From assembly GCA_902462495.1 (NCBI GenBank), contig CABQCC010000075.1, forward strand, positions 1 to 7,168: a stretch of 7,168 nt of DNA. Reading direction: 5' to 3'. Shown piece after piece: positions 1 through 6,153 of the stretch (within the stretch, counting starts at the first letter, position 1; every line of letters starts with the position of its first letter). A model generated the notes under the pieces. It was not told the DNA's origin, did not search any database, and was given only the letters and a program-made list of their open reading frames with translations. A program made the translations under genes and the position numbers. This DNA is from an uncultured Eubacterium sp. (GTDB lineage: Bacteria; Bacillota; Clostridia; Oscillospirales; Acutalibacteraceae).

Positions 1-387
1 GCACCGAATTTTTCGGCACCGCCGGATACAGCAAGCGCCATAGACCGTCTGCTGAAAGTCGGCACCGTTAGGTGAAAACTCTCCGTGACCGTGACCCATA
101 TTGCGCACAAAACTTTTGCCCCATGGAGTATCAAGTTCAAAATGATACCAGTAAAGACCGGGAGTATCGGCGACAAAATGAAGTTCCCAATACTCCTTGT
201 CATCACCGCACATACCTGCCCAGAACATAGAGTTGTAGACATTGTTTTCGTTTTCCTTGTGAACACAAAGAGTAGCCCCGCTGCATTTCATTGAGCGAGG
301 TACAATTATGCGGAGCTTTACGGGTTCGTCGGTGGCGATTGCTCGGATTTTTTCTTTATATTCCTTACTGCGAGAATTAAATACCAT
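1..387 (-). CDS. Probable glycoside hydrolase family 13 (alpha-amylase/neopullulanase-like) enzyme, N-terminal part only
   Basis: Partial gene of 129 visible codons from the ATG at 387 to the window edge, with no stop. The opening MVFNSRSKEYKEKI, then VKLRIIVPRS, FWAGM, DDKEYWELHF, GLYWYHFEL and GEFSPNGADFQQTVY (about residues 102-116) resembles, as I remember them, the N-terminal beta-sandwich domain that precedes the catalytic barrel in Clostridia GH13 enzymes. The catalytic residues would lie beyond the edge, so substrate (starch, maltodextrin, pullulan) cannot be fixed. No signal peptide is seen, which suggests a cytoplasmic enzyme working with the neighbouring phosphorylase. The ATG is chosen by resemblance to relatives; a strong AAGGGGAG site at 403-410 is 15 bases upstream, rather far, and a TTG at 397-399 would sit only 3 bases from it. 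After residue 116 the sequence turns into an arginine/cysteine-rich string (GACCIRRCRKIRC) that does not look like this family, suggesting a frameshift or junction near positions 39-42. Family call is from memory of motifs, not a search. Confidence 0.7.
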   Translation of the reverse strand, partial: MVFNSRSKEYKEKIRAIATDEPVKLRIIVPRSMKCSGATLCVHKENENNVYNSMFWAGMCGDDKEYWELHFVADTPGLYWYHFELDTPWGKSFVRNMGHGHGEFSPNGADFQQTVYGACCIRRCRKIRC

Positions 388-448
388 ATTATCACACAAC
401 AACTCCCCTTTAGGCTGCCGATAAAGTATCTGAAACACGCCAAAGCAA

Positions 449-518
449 CAATCTAACCCTCTAACGCCTCCCTTGTGTAAAGGGAGGTGGCAACACAAAG
501 TGTTGACGGAGGGATTGT
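449..518. repeat. Branched hairpin intergenic repeat (small Clostridia-type element)
   Basis: Two adjacent perfect hairpins are enclosed by an outer stem. Hairpin 1 pairs CCTCCCTT (467-474) with AAGGGAGG (480-487) around a 5-base loop. Hairpin 2 pairs CAACAC (491-496) with GTGTTG (500-505) around AAA. The outer stem pairs CAAT (449-452) with ATTG (514-517) and CCCTC (457-461) with GAGGG (509-513), leaving a CTAA bulge, so the whole folds as a three-way junction. I recall near-identical intergenic elements scattered through genomes of gut Clostridia, resembling small non-autonomous repeats with no coding capacity. Only one copy lies in this window, so repetition itself is not shown here. It sits between the terminator and the GH13 gene and could be transcribed as part of that gene's leader. 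Confidence 0.65.
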
Positions 519-553
519 AAAAGTACCGCAAACATCGGATTTGCGGCACTTTT
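519..553 (-). terminator. Inverted-repeat terminator downstream of glgP
   Basis: AAAAGT-A-CCGCAAA (519-532) pairs with TTTGCGG-C-ACTTTT (540-553) around the loop CATCGGA, with one A/C mismatch inside the stem. Read on the minus strand the arm ends in a TTTT run followed by A, giving an intrinsic terminator about 113 bases past the glgP stop codon. Its symmetry means it could also work on the plus strand, where TTTT and a further TTTTT run follow. It abuts the hairpin repeat at 449-518 without a gap. Confidence 0.65.
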
Positions 554-570
554 GGCGTTTTTCATTTTTT

Positions 571-650
571 GCTCAGTCGAGGTACCATCGTACATCTTTC
601 TTCGCAAGAAAACGAAATTCAGAAACTTTCTCAACAGCCTACATATAAGG
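571..650. other. Structured non-coding stretch after glgP, candidate second intergenic repeat
   Basis: This stretch lies between the glgP stop and its terminator, so it would be the glgP 3' untranslated region. It has no credible gene. It contains an imperfect GGTACC-centred palindrome (578-590), a small direct repeat of GTACCATC/GTACATC (582-596), a hairpin TTTCTT-CGC-AAGAAA (597-611) and a short AGAAA-C-TTTCT palindrome further left of glgP. On the minus strand one frame reads AVEKVSEFRFLAKKDVRWYLD, framed by stops and without a start codon, so it is not a usable ORF. The block resembles, from memory, an intergenic sequence that recurs in Clostridia genomes and often adjoins the hairpin repeat, but that cannot be shown from one copy. 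Confidence 0.35.
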
Positions 651-666
651 GGAGCTTTTTAGTTAA

Positions 667-3270
667 TTACTTTTTCTTTGATTTTGATTTTGAAGCAGGT
701 TTCTTTGCAGGAGCTTTTGGTGCTTCTTTCTTTGGAGCAACCTTTTTCTCTGCTTTCTTTTCAGCCTTTTTCGGCTCTGCCTTTGCTTCTTTTTCAGGTT
801 CTGCCTTGGTTTCGCTCTTTGAAGCCATAGGATTTGACTTTTTAACTGTCTTTGGAGTTTCCTTTGCAAACTGAACAGGCTTTGTATGCCAAATGTTGTT
901 TGCATAATCCATAATTGAACGGTCGGCAGAGAATATGCCTGCACCCGAAATGTTCATCAAAGACATCTTGACAAACTTTTCTCTGTCGGCATAAGCCTTT
1001 GAGATTTCTCTTTGAGCACGCTGATAATCGGTGAAATCTGCAAGTGCCATATATGGGTCGGTATTTACAAGTGAATAGTAAACCTCATCAAACTTCTTGC
1101 CGTTTATACCGTTTTGCAAGAATGCCATAGCCTTTGCAAGTGCTTCGTTGTTTTGAATATAGCTCTGTGGGAAGTAGCCTGCCTTTTTGAGTTGTTCAAC
1201 CTCAGGGGTTTTCATACCGAAGATGTAAATATTATCCTCACCTACAGCATCGTGAATTTCTACATTTGCACCGTCAAGAGTGCCGAGAGTAATAGCACCG
1301 TTGAGCATAAGTTTCATATTACCTGTGCCCGATGCCTCTGTGCCTGCAAGAGAAATCTGCTCGCTGATGTCGGCAGCCGGCATAAGCACTTCTGCAAGAG
1401 AAACATTGTAATCTTCAAGAAACACAACCTTGAGTTTTCCGTTTACATCAGGGTCATTGTTGATAACATTTGAAAGTGCATCAATAAGCTGAATAAGTTT
1501 CTTTGCCATAAAGTAGCCCGGAGCTGCCTTTGAAGCGAAGATATATGTCTTTGGATAATAATCCGCATTTGGATTTTCCTTGAGCATTTGATATTCGGAA
1601 ATGATGTTGAGAATATTGAGTTGCTGTCTTTTATATTCGTGAAGTCGCTTAACCTGAACATCAAAGATAGAATCAGGGTTAATGTCAACGCCGTTACGCT
1701 TTTTGATAATCTTTGCAAAACGAACCTTGTTTTCGTGCTTGATTTCATCAAGTTTTACAAGAACTTTTTTGTCGTCCTTGAACTGACGGAGTTTTTCGAG
1801 TTCATCACTCTTTGTGATAAATCCGTCACCGATGAGAGAAGTGAGATATTCTGTAAGCGCAGGGTTTGACTGGCAAATCCAACGGCGGAATGCAATGCCG
1901 TTTGTTACATTGCAGAACTTTTCAGGAGTGAGGTTATAGAAATCGTTGAACACGGTTTCTTTAAGAATTTCAGAGTGAAGTGCGGAAACACCGTTTACGC
2001 TGTGAGAACCGATAACGCAAAGGTTAGCCATACGAACAACGCCGTTTGAAACGACTGCCATACGCTCAACTCTGTCTGCATCATAGGTTGCCGACCAAAC
2101 ATATGCACGGAAGCGGTTATCAATTTCCTTGGTAATTTGATAAATACGAGGAAGAAGTCGAGAATAAAGCTCCTCGCTCCAACATTCAAGCGCTTCTTTC
2201 ATAACGGTGTGGTTTGTGTAGGCAACTGTGCGAGTTACTATTGACCACGCATCGTCCCAACTATAACCGCATTCGTCAAGCATAATTCTCATAAGTTCAG
2301 GAATAGCCATTGTCGGGTGAGTATCGTTGATATGAATTGCAACCTTGTCAGGGAGATTGTCAAGAGTGCCATACTTTGTGAGGTGACGCTGAATAATATC
2401 CTGAATTGAAGCAGAAACAAGAAAATACTGCTGACGGAGACGGAGTGACTTACCCTCAGGTGAATTATCGGCAGGATAAAGAACCTTTGTGATAGCCTCT
2501 GCCATTGCAGATTGCTCCATAGCTTTCATATATGAACCCTCGTTGAAAAGAGTCATATCAAGTTCAGGCTTCTTTGCAGCCCACAAACGAAGTCGAGAAA
2601 CGCCCTCGCCTTTGCCCGACACATACATATCGTACGGAATAGCCTCAACAACATTGGCGTCTTTATGATTTACATGGTGGAAGTCGCCGTCCCAGCTATC
2701 TTCAATATAGCCCTCAAACGCAACTTTGCACGAACGCTCCTCACGAGGAACGAGCCAAACATCACCGCCCGGAAGCCAGAAATCAGGGAGTTCTGTCTGC
2801 CAGCCGTCAATCAACTTCTGCTTGAAGATACCTGCTTCATAGCGAAGTGAATAGCCCATTGACTGAAAGCCTGTTGTTGCAAGTCCGTCAAGATAACAAG
2901 CGGCAAGACGACCCAAACCGCCGTTGCCGAGTCCTGCATCAGGCTCTTGTTCATAGAGATTATCGAGCTTTACGCCCATTGAAGAAAGAGCCTTGTCAAA
3001 AGTTTCTGTAAGACCGAGATTGTAAAGATTATTTTTGAGTGAGCGACCCATTAAGAATTCCATACAAAGATAGTAGATTTCCTTTGAGTCCTGTCTCTTT
3101 GCCGTATGTCTGAAATCGCTGTTTTTCTTTGAAAGTTCGTCACGAACTATCATAGCAACAGCCTTGTAAAACTGCTCATCTGTCGCAACATCGGGTGCTA
3201 CACCGAAAAAATGAGAGAGCTTATCGTTTATAAGCCTCTTTGCTTGTGTTGTAGAAATAGTCGTTTTCAT
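667..3270 (-). CDS. glgP: Glycogen/maltodextrin phosphorylase with a lysine/alanine-rich C-terminal tail
   Basis: An 867-residue GT35-family alpha-glucan phosphorylase. It splits terminal alpha-1,4 bonds of glycogen or maltodextrins with phosphate to give glucose-1-phosphate in the cytoplasm. The glycine-rich stretch DAGLGNGGLGRLAACYLDGL is at residues 111-130, HINDTHPTMAIPELMR at about 313-328, AYTNHTVMKEALE at 350-362, VQVKRLHEYKRQ around 538-549, and the PLP-site signature EASGTGNMKLMLNG at 645-658 with K653 as the expected cofactor lysine. The family core ends near residue 800 (NNIWHTKPV). Residues 801-867 are an extra tail with 24 lysines plus many Ala, Glu and Pro, ending KSKSKKK; it is predicted disordered and resembles histone-H1-like tails. 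Start ATG at 3270 has GGAGG at 3277-3281, six bases upstream. The gene has its own promoter at 3326-3354. With the GH13 gene just downstream it forms a starch/glycogen breakdown neighbourhood. Glycogen versus maltodextrin preference cannot be told from sequence. Confidence 0.96.
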   Translation of the reverse strand: MKTTISTTQAKRLINDKLSHFFGVAPDVATDEQFYKAVAMIVRDELSKKNSDFRHTAKRQDSKEIYYLCMEFLMGRSLKNNLYNLGLTETFDKALSSMGVKLDNLYEQEPDAGLGNGGLGRLAACYLDGLATTGFQSMGYSLRYEAGIFKQKLIDGWQTELPDFWLPGGDVWLVPREERSCKVAFEGYIEDSWDGDFHHVNHKDANVVEAIPYDMYVSGKGEGVSRLRLWAAKKPELDMTLFNEGSYMKAMEQSAMAEAITKVLYPADNSPEGKSLRLRQQYFLVSASIQDIIQRHLTKYGTLDNLPDKVAIHINDTHPTMAIPELMRIMLDECGYSWDDAWSIVTRTVAYTNHTVMKEALECWSEELYSRLLPRIYQITKEIDNRFRAYVWSATYDADRVERMAVVSNGVVRMANLCVIGSHSVNGVSALHSEILKETVFNDFYNLTPEKFCNVTNGIAFRRWICQSNPALTEYLTSLIGDGFITKSDELEKLRQFKDDKKVLVKLDEIKHENKVRFAKIIKKRNGVDINPDSIFDVQVKRLHEYKRQQLNILNIISEYQMLKENPNADYYPKTYIFASKAAPGYFMAKKLIQLIDALSNVINNDPDVNGKLKVVFLEDYNVSLAEVLMPAADISEQISLAGTEASGTGNMKLMLNGAITLGTLDGANVEIHDAVGEDNIYIFGMKTPEVEQLKKAGYFPQSYIQNNEALAKAMAFLQNGINGKKFDEVYYSLVNTDPYMALADFTDYQRAQREISKAYADREKFVKMSLMNISGAGIFSADRSIMDYANNIWHTKPVQFAKETPKTVKKSNPMASKSETKAEPEKEAKAEPKKAEKKAEKKVAPKKEAPKAPAKKPASKSKSKKK

Positions 3271-3325
3271 ACAATTCCTCCAAAAATTTATTTAAAAATG
3301 ATATGTTATTTCTTATTTTTTGTAT

Positions 3326-3354
3326 ATTGTACACTAAAAATGCAAGTTTTTCAA
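3326..3354 (-). promoter_or_regulatory. Sigma-A type promoter for glgP
   Basis: On the minus strand a -35 box TTGAAA (3349-3354) and a -10 box TACAAT (3326-3331) are separated by exactly 17 bases (3332-3348). Transcription would start around 3319, leaving a leader of about 50 A/T-rich bases before the glgP ATG. It lies directly downstream of the terminator of the preceding unit, so glgP is expected to be expressed independently. I saw no convincing operator palindrome between the promoter and the gene. Confidence 0.75.
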
Positions 3355-3392
3355 TAGTCACAGCCAAATATATACATTTTACACAAAAACAC

Positions 3393-3426
3393 AAAAGACC
3401 TCTTGTATAAATAAGAAGTCTTTTTT
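3393..3426 (-). terminator. Terminator ending the proA-propeller-flippase unit
   Basis: AAAAGACCTCTT (3393-3404) pairs with AAGAAGTCTTTT (3413-3424) around an 8-base loop, a 12-bp stem with one G-U type pair. It begins 9 bases past the flippase stop codon. On the minus strand the arm ends GTCTTTT and is followed by a further TTTTT run; on the plus strand there are six T in a row, so the hairpin could work both ways. Confidence 0.8.
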
Positions 3427-3433
3427 GCAAAAA

Positions 3434-4858
3434 TCACTTGCTTTTCTTTAAAAATCTGCCCAAAATCTTGTTTGCAAGTTCTTTGATAGGCTTGATATTC
3501 ACCAAAAGCATAGCCAAAACAAGAGCCGATTCGATGCCGTACATCATTGCTCCCGATTTTAGTTTTATCATAACAACGCATTGAACCGCAAGAATTGCAA
3601 CCTCGGCAACAAGAAGCGGTGTGTTGAAATTGATTGCGATATACTTTTTGGTGTTTGCCCCTCTGAATATGAACACAACGGCGAAAGCGATAACAGTTGC
3701 TATTGCGGCACCGATTGCACCAATATTCGGAATCAAAAGCAAATTGAGCACGATATTTGTCAATGCTCCCGACAAAGCGGTAACCATAGCCATAACCGAC
3801 TTTTTCTCCGCCATATAAACAGACGCAAGGAAGTTTACAAGGCACGAAAGAGTTGTTGCAATAATAAGAACAGGAACATATTTCCACGAATCGTAATAAA
3901 TCGGCTTAACCAATATTTTGGTGATAAACTGACAGAACAGAATAAGACCCGAAGAAACGGCAAATATACCGCCCGAATAAACACGGAACACCTTGCTGAA
4001 GAAATCCGCCTTGTCCTCGCTGTCGTATTCATCAACAGCGGACAACTGCCACGCATCAATAAAAATTGACGAGAACATAATAACAAAGTTCGGAATCTTT
4101 GAAGCGGCGGTATAAAGTCCGTTTTCGGCAGAACCGATAAAGCCCGTTACCATATATCTGTCCGACACATTGATTATCCACCACAAAATAATTGTCGGCA
4201 TAAGCGGAACAGAATATTTGAGCATATCAATCTTTGTTTTTTTGTTAACCTTGTGGAAATGTAGGTCGTTCCACAATTTTGTTGCAACAAAAAGGAACAC
4301 AACCGACATAAAATCGGATGCAATAATAGCAAGAACATAGCCGGTTACGCCCATATTGAGCGGACCGAGGAACAACAGATTAAAGAGCAGAGTTGTTGCG
4401 GTTGCTATAATACCGTCTATTGCAAAAATTCTAACCTGTCCGCAACCTCTTACGAACTGTTGGCATAGTTGACGCATACCCGAAATCAACACGAAAAGAT
4501 ACAATAGCGGAGCGTATTCGCCAAGTTTCATATCGTTGATTTTTATCAAGGTAACGGGATAATAGAAAATCAAAAATGCCAAAAAGCCTTTAAGCGTTGT
4601 TCGCACACCGATGGTGAAAACATCGCTTTTATTCTCGTTCTTATCAAGAGCAAAGCGAAGCGCCGCACTGTTTATTTGCAAAAACACAATAGGAATGAGC
4701 ACATTTGCGGTTTGCTGAATAAGATCGCCCGTAGAATACTGTTCAGGCAAAAGTTTGCTCGTGACATAAGGCATAAGCAAAAAGGACAAAATCTTTGAAG
4801 AAAATGTACCGATTGCAAATATTATTGTATTTGTGGCTAATTTTTTATACTTATCCAA
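3434..4858 (-). CDS. Wzx/MOP-superfamily polysaccharide flippase-like membrane protein
   Basis: A 474-residue integral membrane protein with about 12-14 hydrophobic segments, the usual length and pattern of the oligosaccharide/lipid flippase branch of the MOP superfamily (polysaccharide biosynthesis protein, RfbX/Wzx type). It would move lipid-linked sugar units across the cytoplasmic membrane. Family-like features are the amphipathic opening KLATNTIIFAIGTFSSKILS, the motif LLPEQYSTGDL (about 36-46), FVRGCGQVR (135-143), and PTIILWWIINVSDRYMVTGF (221-240) with the Asp-Arg pair typical of this group. The tail is basic (LGRFLKKSK). The start is TTG at 4858: no upstream ATG is in frame before a stop, MDKYKKLA fits family N-termini, and AAGAGG at 4868-4873 lies nine bases upstream. 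It follows the propeller gene by 18 bases, so it is probably co-transcribed. No glycosyltransferase or Wzy gene is nearby, so the substrate (capsule, teichoic acid, peptidoglycan-linked sugar) is unknown. Confidence 0.85.
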   Translation of the reverse strand: MDKYKKLATNTIIFAIGTFSSKILSFLLMPYVTSKLLPEQYSTGDLIQQTANVLIPIVFLQINSAALRFALDKNENKSDVFTIGVRTTLKGFLAFLIFYYPVTLIKINDMKLGEYAPLLYLFVLISGMRQLCQQFVRGCGQVRIFAIDGIIATATTLLFNLLFLGPLNMGVTGYVLAIIASDFMSVVFLFVATKLWNDLHFHKVNKKTKIDMLKYSVPLMPTIILWWIINVSDRYMVTGFIGSAENGLYTAASKIPNFVIMFSSIFIDAWQLSAVDEYDSEDKADFFSKVFRVYSGGIFAVSSGLILFCQFITKILVKPIYYDSWKYVPVLIIATTLSCLVNFLASVYMAEKKSVMAMVTALSGALTNIVLNLLLIPNIGAIGAAIATVIAFAVVFIFRGANTKKYIAINFNTPLLVAEVAILAVQCVVMIKLKSGAMMYGIESALVLAMLLVNIKPIKELANKILGRFLKKSK

Positions 4859-4873
4859 AAATCTTTACCTCTT
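4856..4873 (-). promoter_or_regulatory. Ribosome binding site deciding a TTG start of the flippase
   Basis: On the minus strand AAGAGG (4868-4873) is followed nine bases later by TTG (4856-4858). The site lies in the 18-base gap after the propeller gene's TAA stop. An in-frame TAA at 4865-4867 rules out any earlier start, and the next in-frame ATG would remove the first membrane segment. Confidence 0.7.
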
Positions 4874-4876
4874 AAA

Positions 4877-6151
4877 TTAGTAACTCCATTTGCCGTCGCC
4901 AAAGGTCATAACATTTGACGAACCCGTAAGATTTGATGATGCACGGTAAATCTTGTCGCCGTTTGAACGCTCACCGATAATAAAATCATATTCACCGCCG
5001 TGCTGAATAAACACATCGTCACCTGCTGTGACATTGCCCGAATAAAGCATCATCTTTGTCGCTTCGCTGTTCATATTAAGCTCAAACATTTTGAACTTAT
5101 TGCCGTCAAGGTCGGCATAGAACATTCTGTTTTGGTCAACAACTACAGGCTTGCAAAGGCTGACTCCCTCAACCAATGTGACCGTTTTTTGCGAACCGTA
5201 CTTTTGACGAATAATGTTGTACTTGCCGTTCGGCTGTTTTTCGTAATAATACATAAAACCGCTTTCCATAGTCATAGAAGCAATCTCACCGTTTTTGCTG
5301 TCGGCTCTGAAATGTTCCTCATCACCGCCTGCCGAAAGTACGCAAAGATATTCCACATTTCCCGACATATCCTCGCTTGTAAAGAACACTCTGTCAAGCG
5401 AAATGCCAATCAAATTAACCTTGTCGCCATAGCCCGAATAAAGCACCTTTGAAGTGAAATCCTGCGTGTTAACAGCGACAACCTCGTTGTTTGTCGATAG
5501 GCAGTAAGCCGTTGTGTCGTAGATATATGCAAGTTTTACATTTTCGGCTACCTTGGCAAGATTTTTGCCGGTCATAGTGATTTTGTAAAGTGAGTTTTCT
5601 CTGTCATTTATAAAATAGAAGTAGTCGCCTCTGATGTTGAACGAGGACAACGCATCATTTGATTTATAAACACAGGCATAGCTTTCACTTTCGGGCAAGA
5701 ATTTATAAATACCTCTGCCGTCCACGATATGATAAACAATTCCGTTGTTTTTTTCGACCTTGCCGCCATTCAAAAGATTGCCTATCATTCCGCCTTTTTT
5801 GCTTGCTTCAAACTCAAAATCTGAATGGTCAAGATATGACACCTGCGACAAAGTGGTTTGCTCTGGAACCGTTACAGGCGGTTGAGTTGTGGTTGTGGTT
5901 GTTGTTCTGCCGATGATATTTTCGTCAACAAAGTCCGCAACTTCCTTGTTTGGCAAAACTTCGCTGAAATAAAAATCGGTGAAGATGTATTTTACGGAAA
6001 GGAGTCCGCCCGCAATCAAAACAACAAGCACCGCAATAATCACAAGAAGCGCCTTGCCGAATCCGCCTTTTTTCTTTCTTTTCTTTTTCTTTGTTCTTTT
6101 TCGTTCAACCTGCGGTTGAATATATGAATAATCGTTATTTTGCTTTTTCAT
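4877..6151 (-). CDS. Membrane-anchored extracytoplasmic beta-propeller-like protein (DUF5050-type)
   Basis: A 424-residue protein whose exact role I do not recognise. Order of parts: a short cytoplasmic N-terminus with the strongly basic run RKRTKKKKRKKK (17-28); one transmembrane helix or uncleaved signal anchor at about 34-52 (ALLVIIAVLVVLIAGGLL); a short stalk; a low-complexity linker with seven threonines (83-89) followed by QPPVTVPEQTT; then about 300 residues of repeated strand-like units such as GIVYHIVDGRGIYKF, GDYFYFINDRENSLYKI, DRVFFTSED, GFMYYYEKQPNGKYNI and NRMFYADLDGNKFKMFEL. These recurrent aromatic Y/F and small-charged turns are typical of DUF5050/YncE-like propellers found in Clostridia. 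The positive-inside rule places the propeller outside the membrane. No catalytic motif is visible; a binding or sensing role in the envelope is inference. Its ATG overlaps the proA stop codon by one base, and the flippase gene follows 18 bases on. Confidence 0.75.
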   Translation of the reverse strand: MKKQNNDYSYIQPQVERKRTKKKKRKKKGGFGKALLVIIAVLVVLIAGGLLSVKYIFTDFYFSEVLPNKEVADFVDENIIGRTTTTTTTQPPVTVPEQTTLSQVSYLDHSDFEFEASKKGGMIGNLLNGGKVEKNNGIVYHIVDGRGIYKFLPESESYACVYKSNDALSSFNIRGDYFYFINDRENSLYKITMTGKNLAKVAENVKLAYIYDTTAYCLSTNNEVVAVNTQDFTSKVLYSGYGDKVNLIGISLDRVFFTSEDMSGNVEYLCVLSAGGDEEHFRADSKNGEIASMTMESGFMYYYEKQPNGKYNIIRQKYGSQKTVTLVEGVSLCKPVVVDQNRMFYADLDGNKFKMFELNMNSEATKMMLYSGNVTAGDDVFIQHGGEYDFIIGERSNGDKIYRASSNLTGSSNVMTFGDGKWSY

Positions 6152-6153
6152 TA
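6149..6153 (-). promoter_or_regulatory. TAATG stop-start overlap coupling proA to the propeller gene
   Basis: The proA stop TAA (6151-6153) shares its last A with the ATG of the propeller gene (6149-6151). The nearest Shine-Dalgarno-like GGAG (6168-6171) is 17 bases from the ATG, too far to work well, so termination-reinitiation by the ribosome finishing proA is the likely way the second gene is translated. Confidence 0.7.

Noticed and set aside
85..294. Plus-strand ORF opposite the GH13 gene
   Set aside because: Antisense shadow of the GH13 N-terminal domain, which shows coherent family-like motifs on the minus strand.
423..451. Possible promoter for the GH13 gene: TTGTTG (446-451), 17 bases, TACTTT (423-428) on the minus strand
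   Set aside because: Spacing is right and the -35 would overlap the repeat edge, but the -10 matches consensus at only three of six positions, so it is not secure enough to annotate.
569..874. Plus-strand ORF of 101 codons rich in Phe, Ala and Ser
   Set aside because: It is the antisense of the lysine/alanine-rich GlgP tail; the Phe-rich composition simply mirrors AAG/AAA codons, and there is no ribosome binding site or family resemblance.
3282..3325. A/T-rich glgP leader considered as a riboswitch or operator
   Set aside because: Only about 50 bases between the promoter and the start codon, with no stable hairpin or recognisable operator palindrome.
3221..3430. Minus-strand ORF spanning the glgP start and promoter
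   Set aside because: It crosses the terminator, promoter and the glgP ribosome binding site and has no motif or credible start signal.
3351..3887. Minus-strand ORF of 178 codons rich in Cys, Tyr and Arg overlapping the flippase
   Set aside because: It is a shifted-frame shadow inside the well-supported flippase gene and runs through the terminator and glgP promoter; composition is not protein-like.
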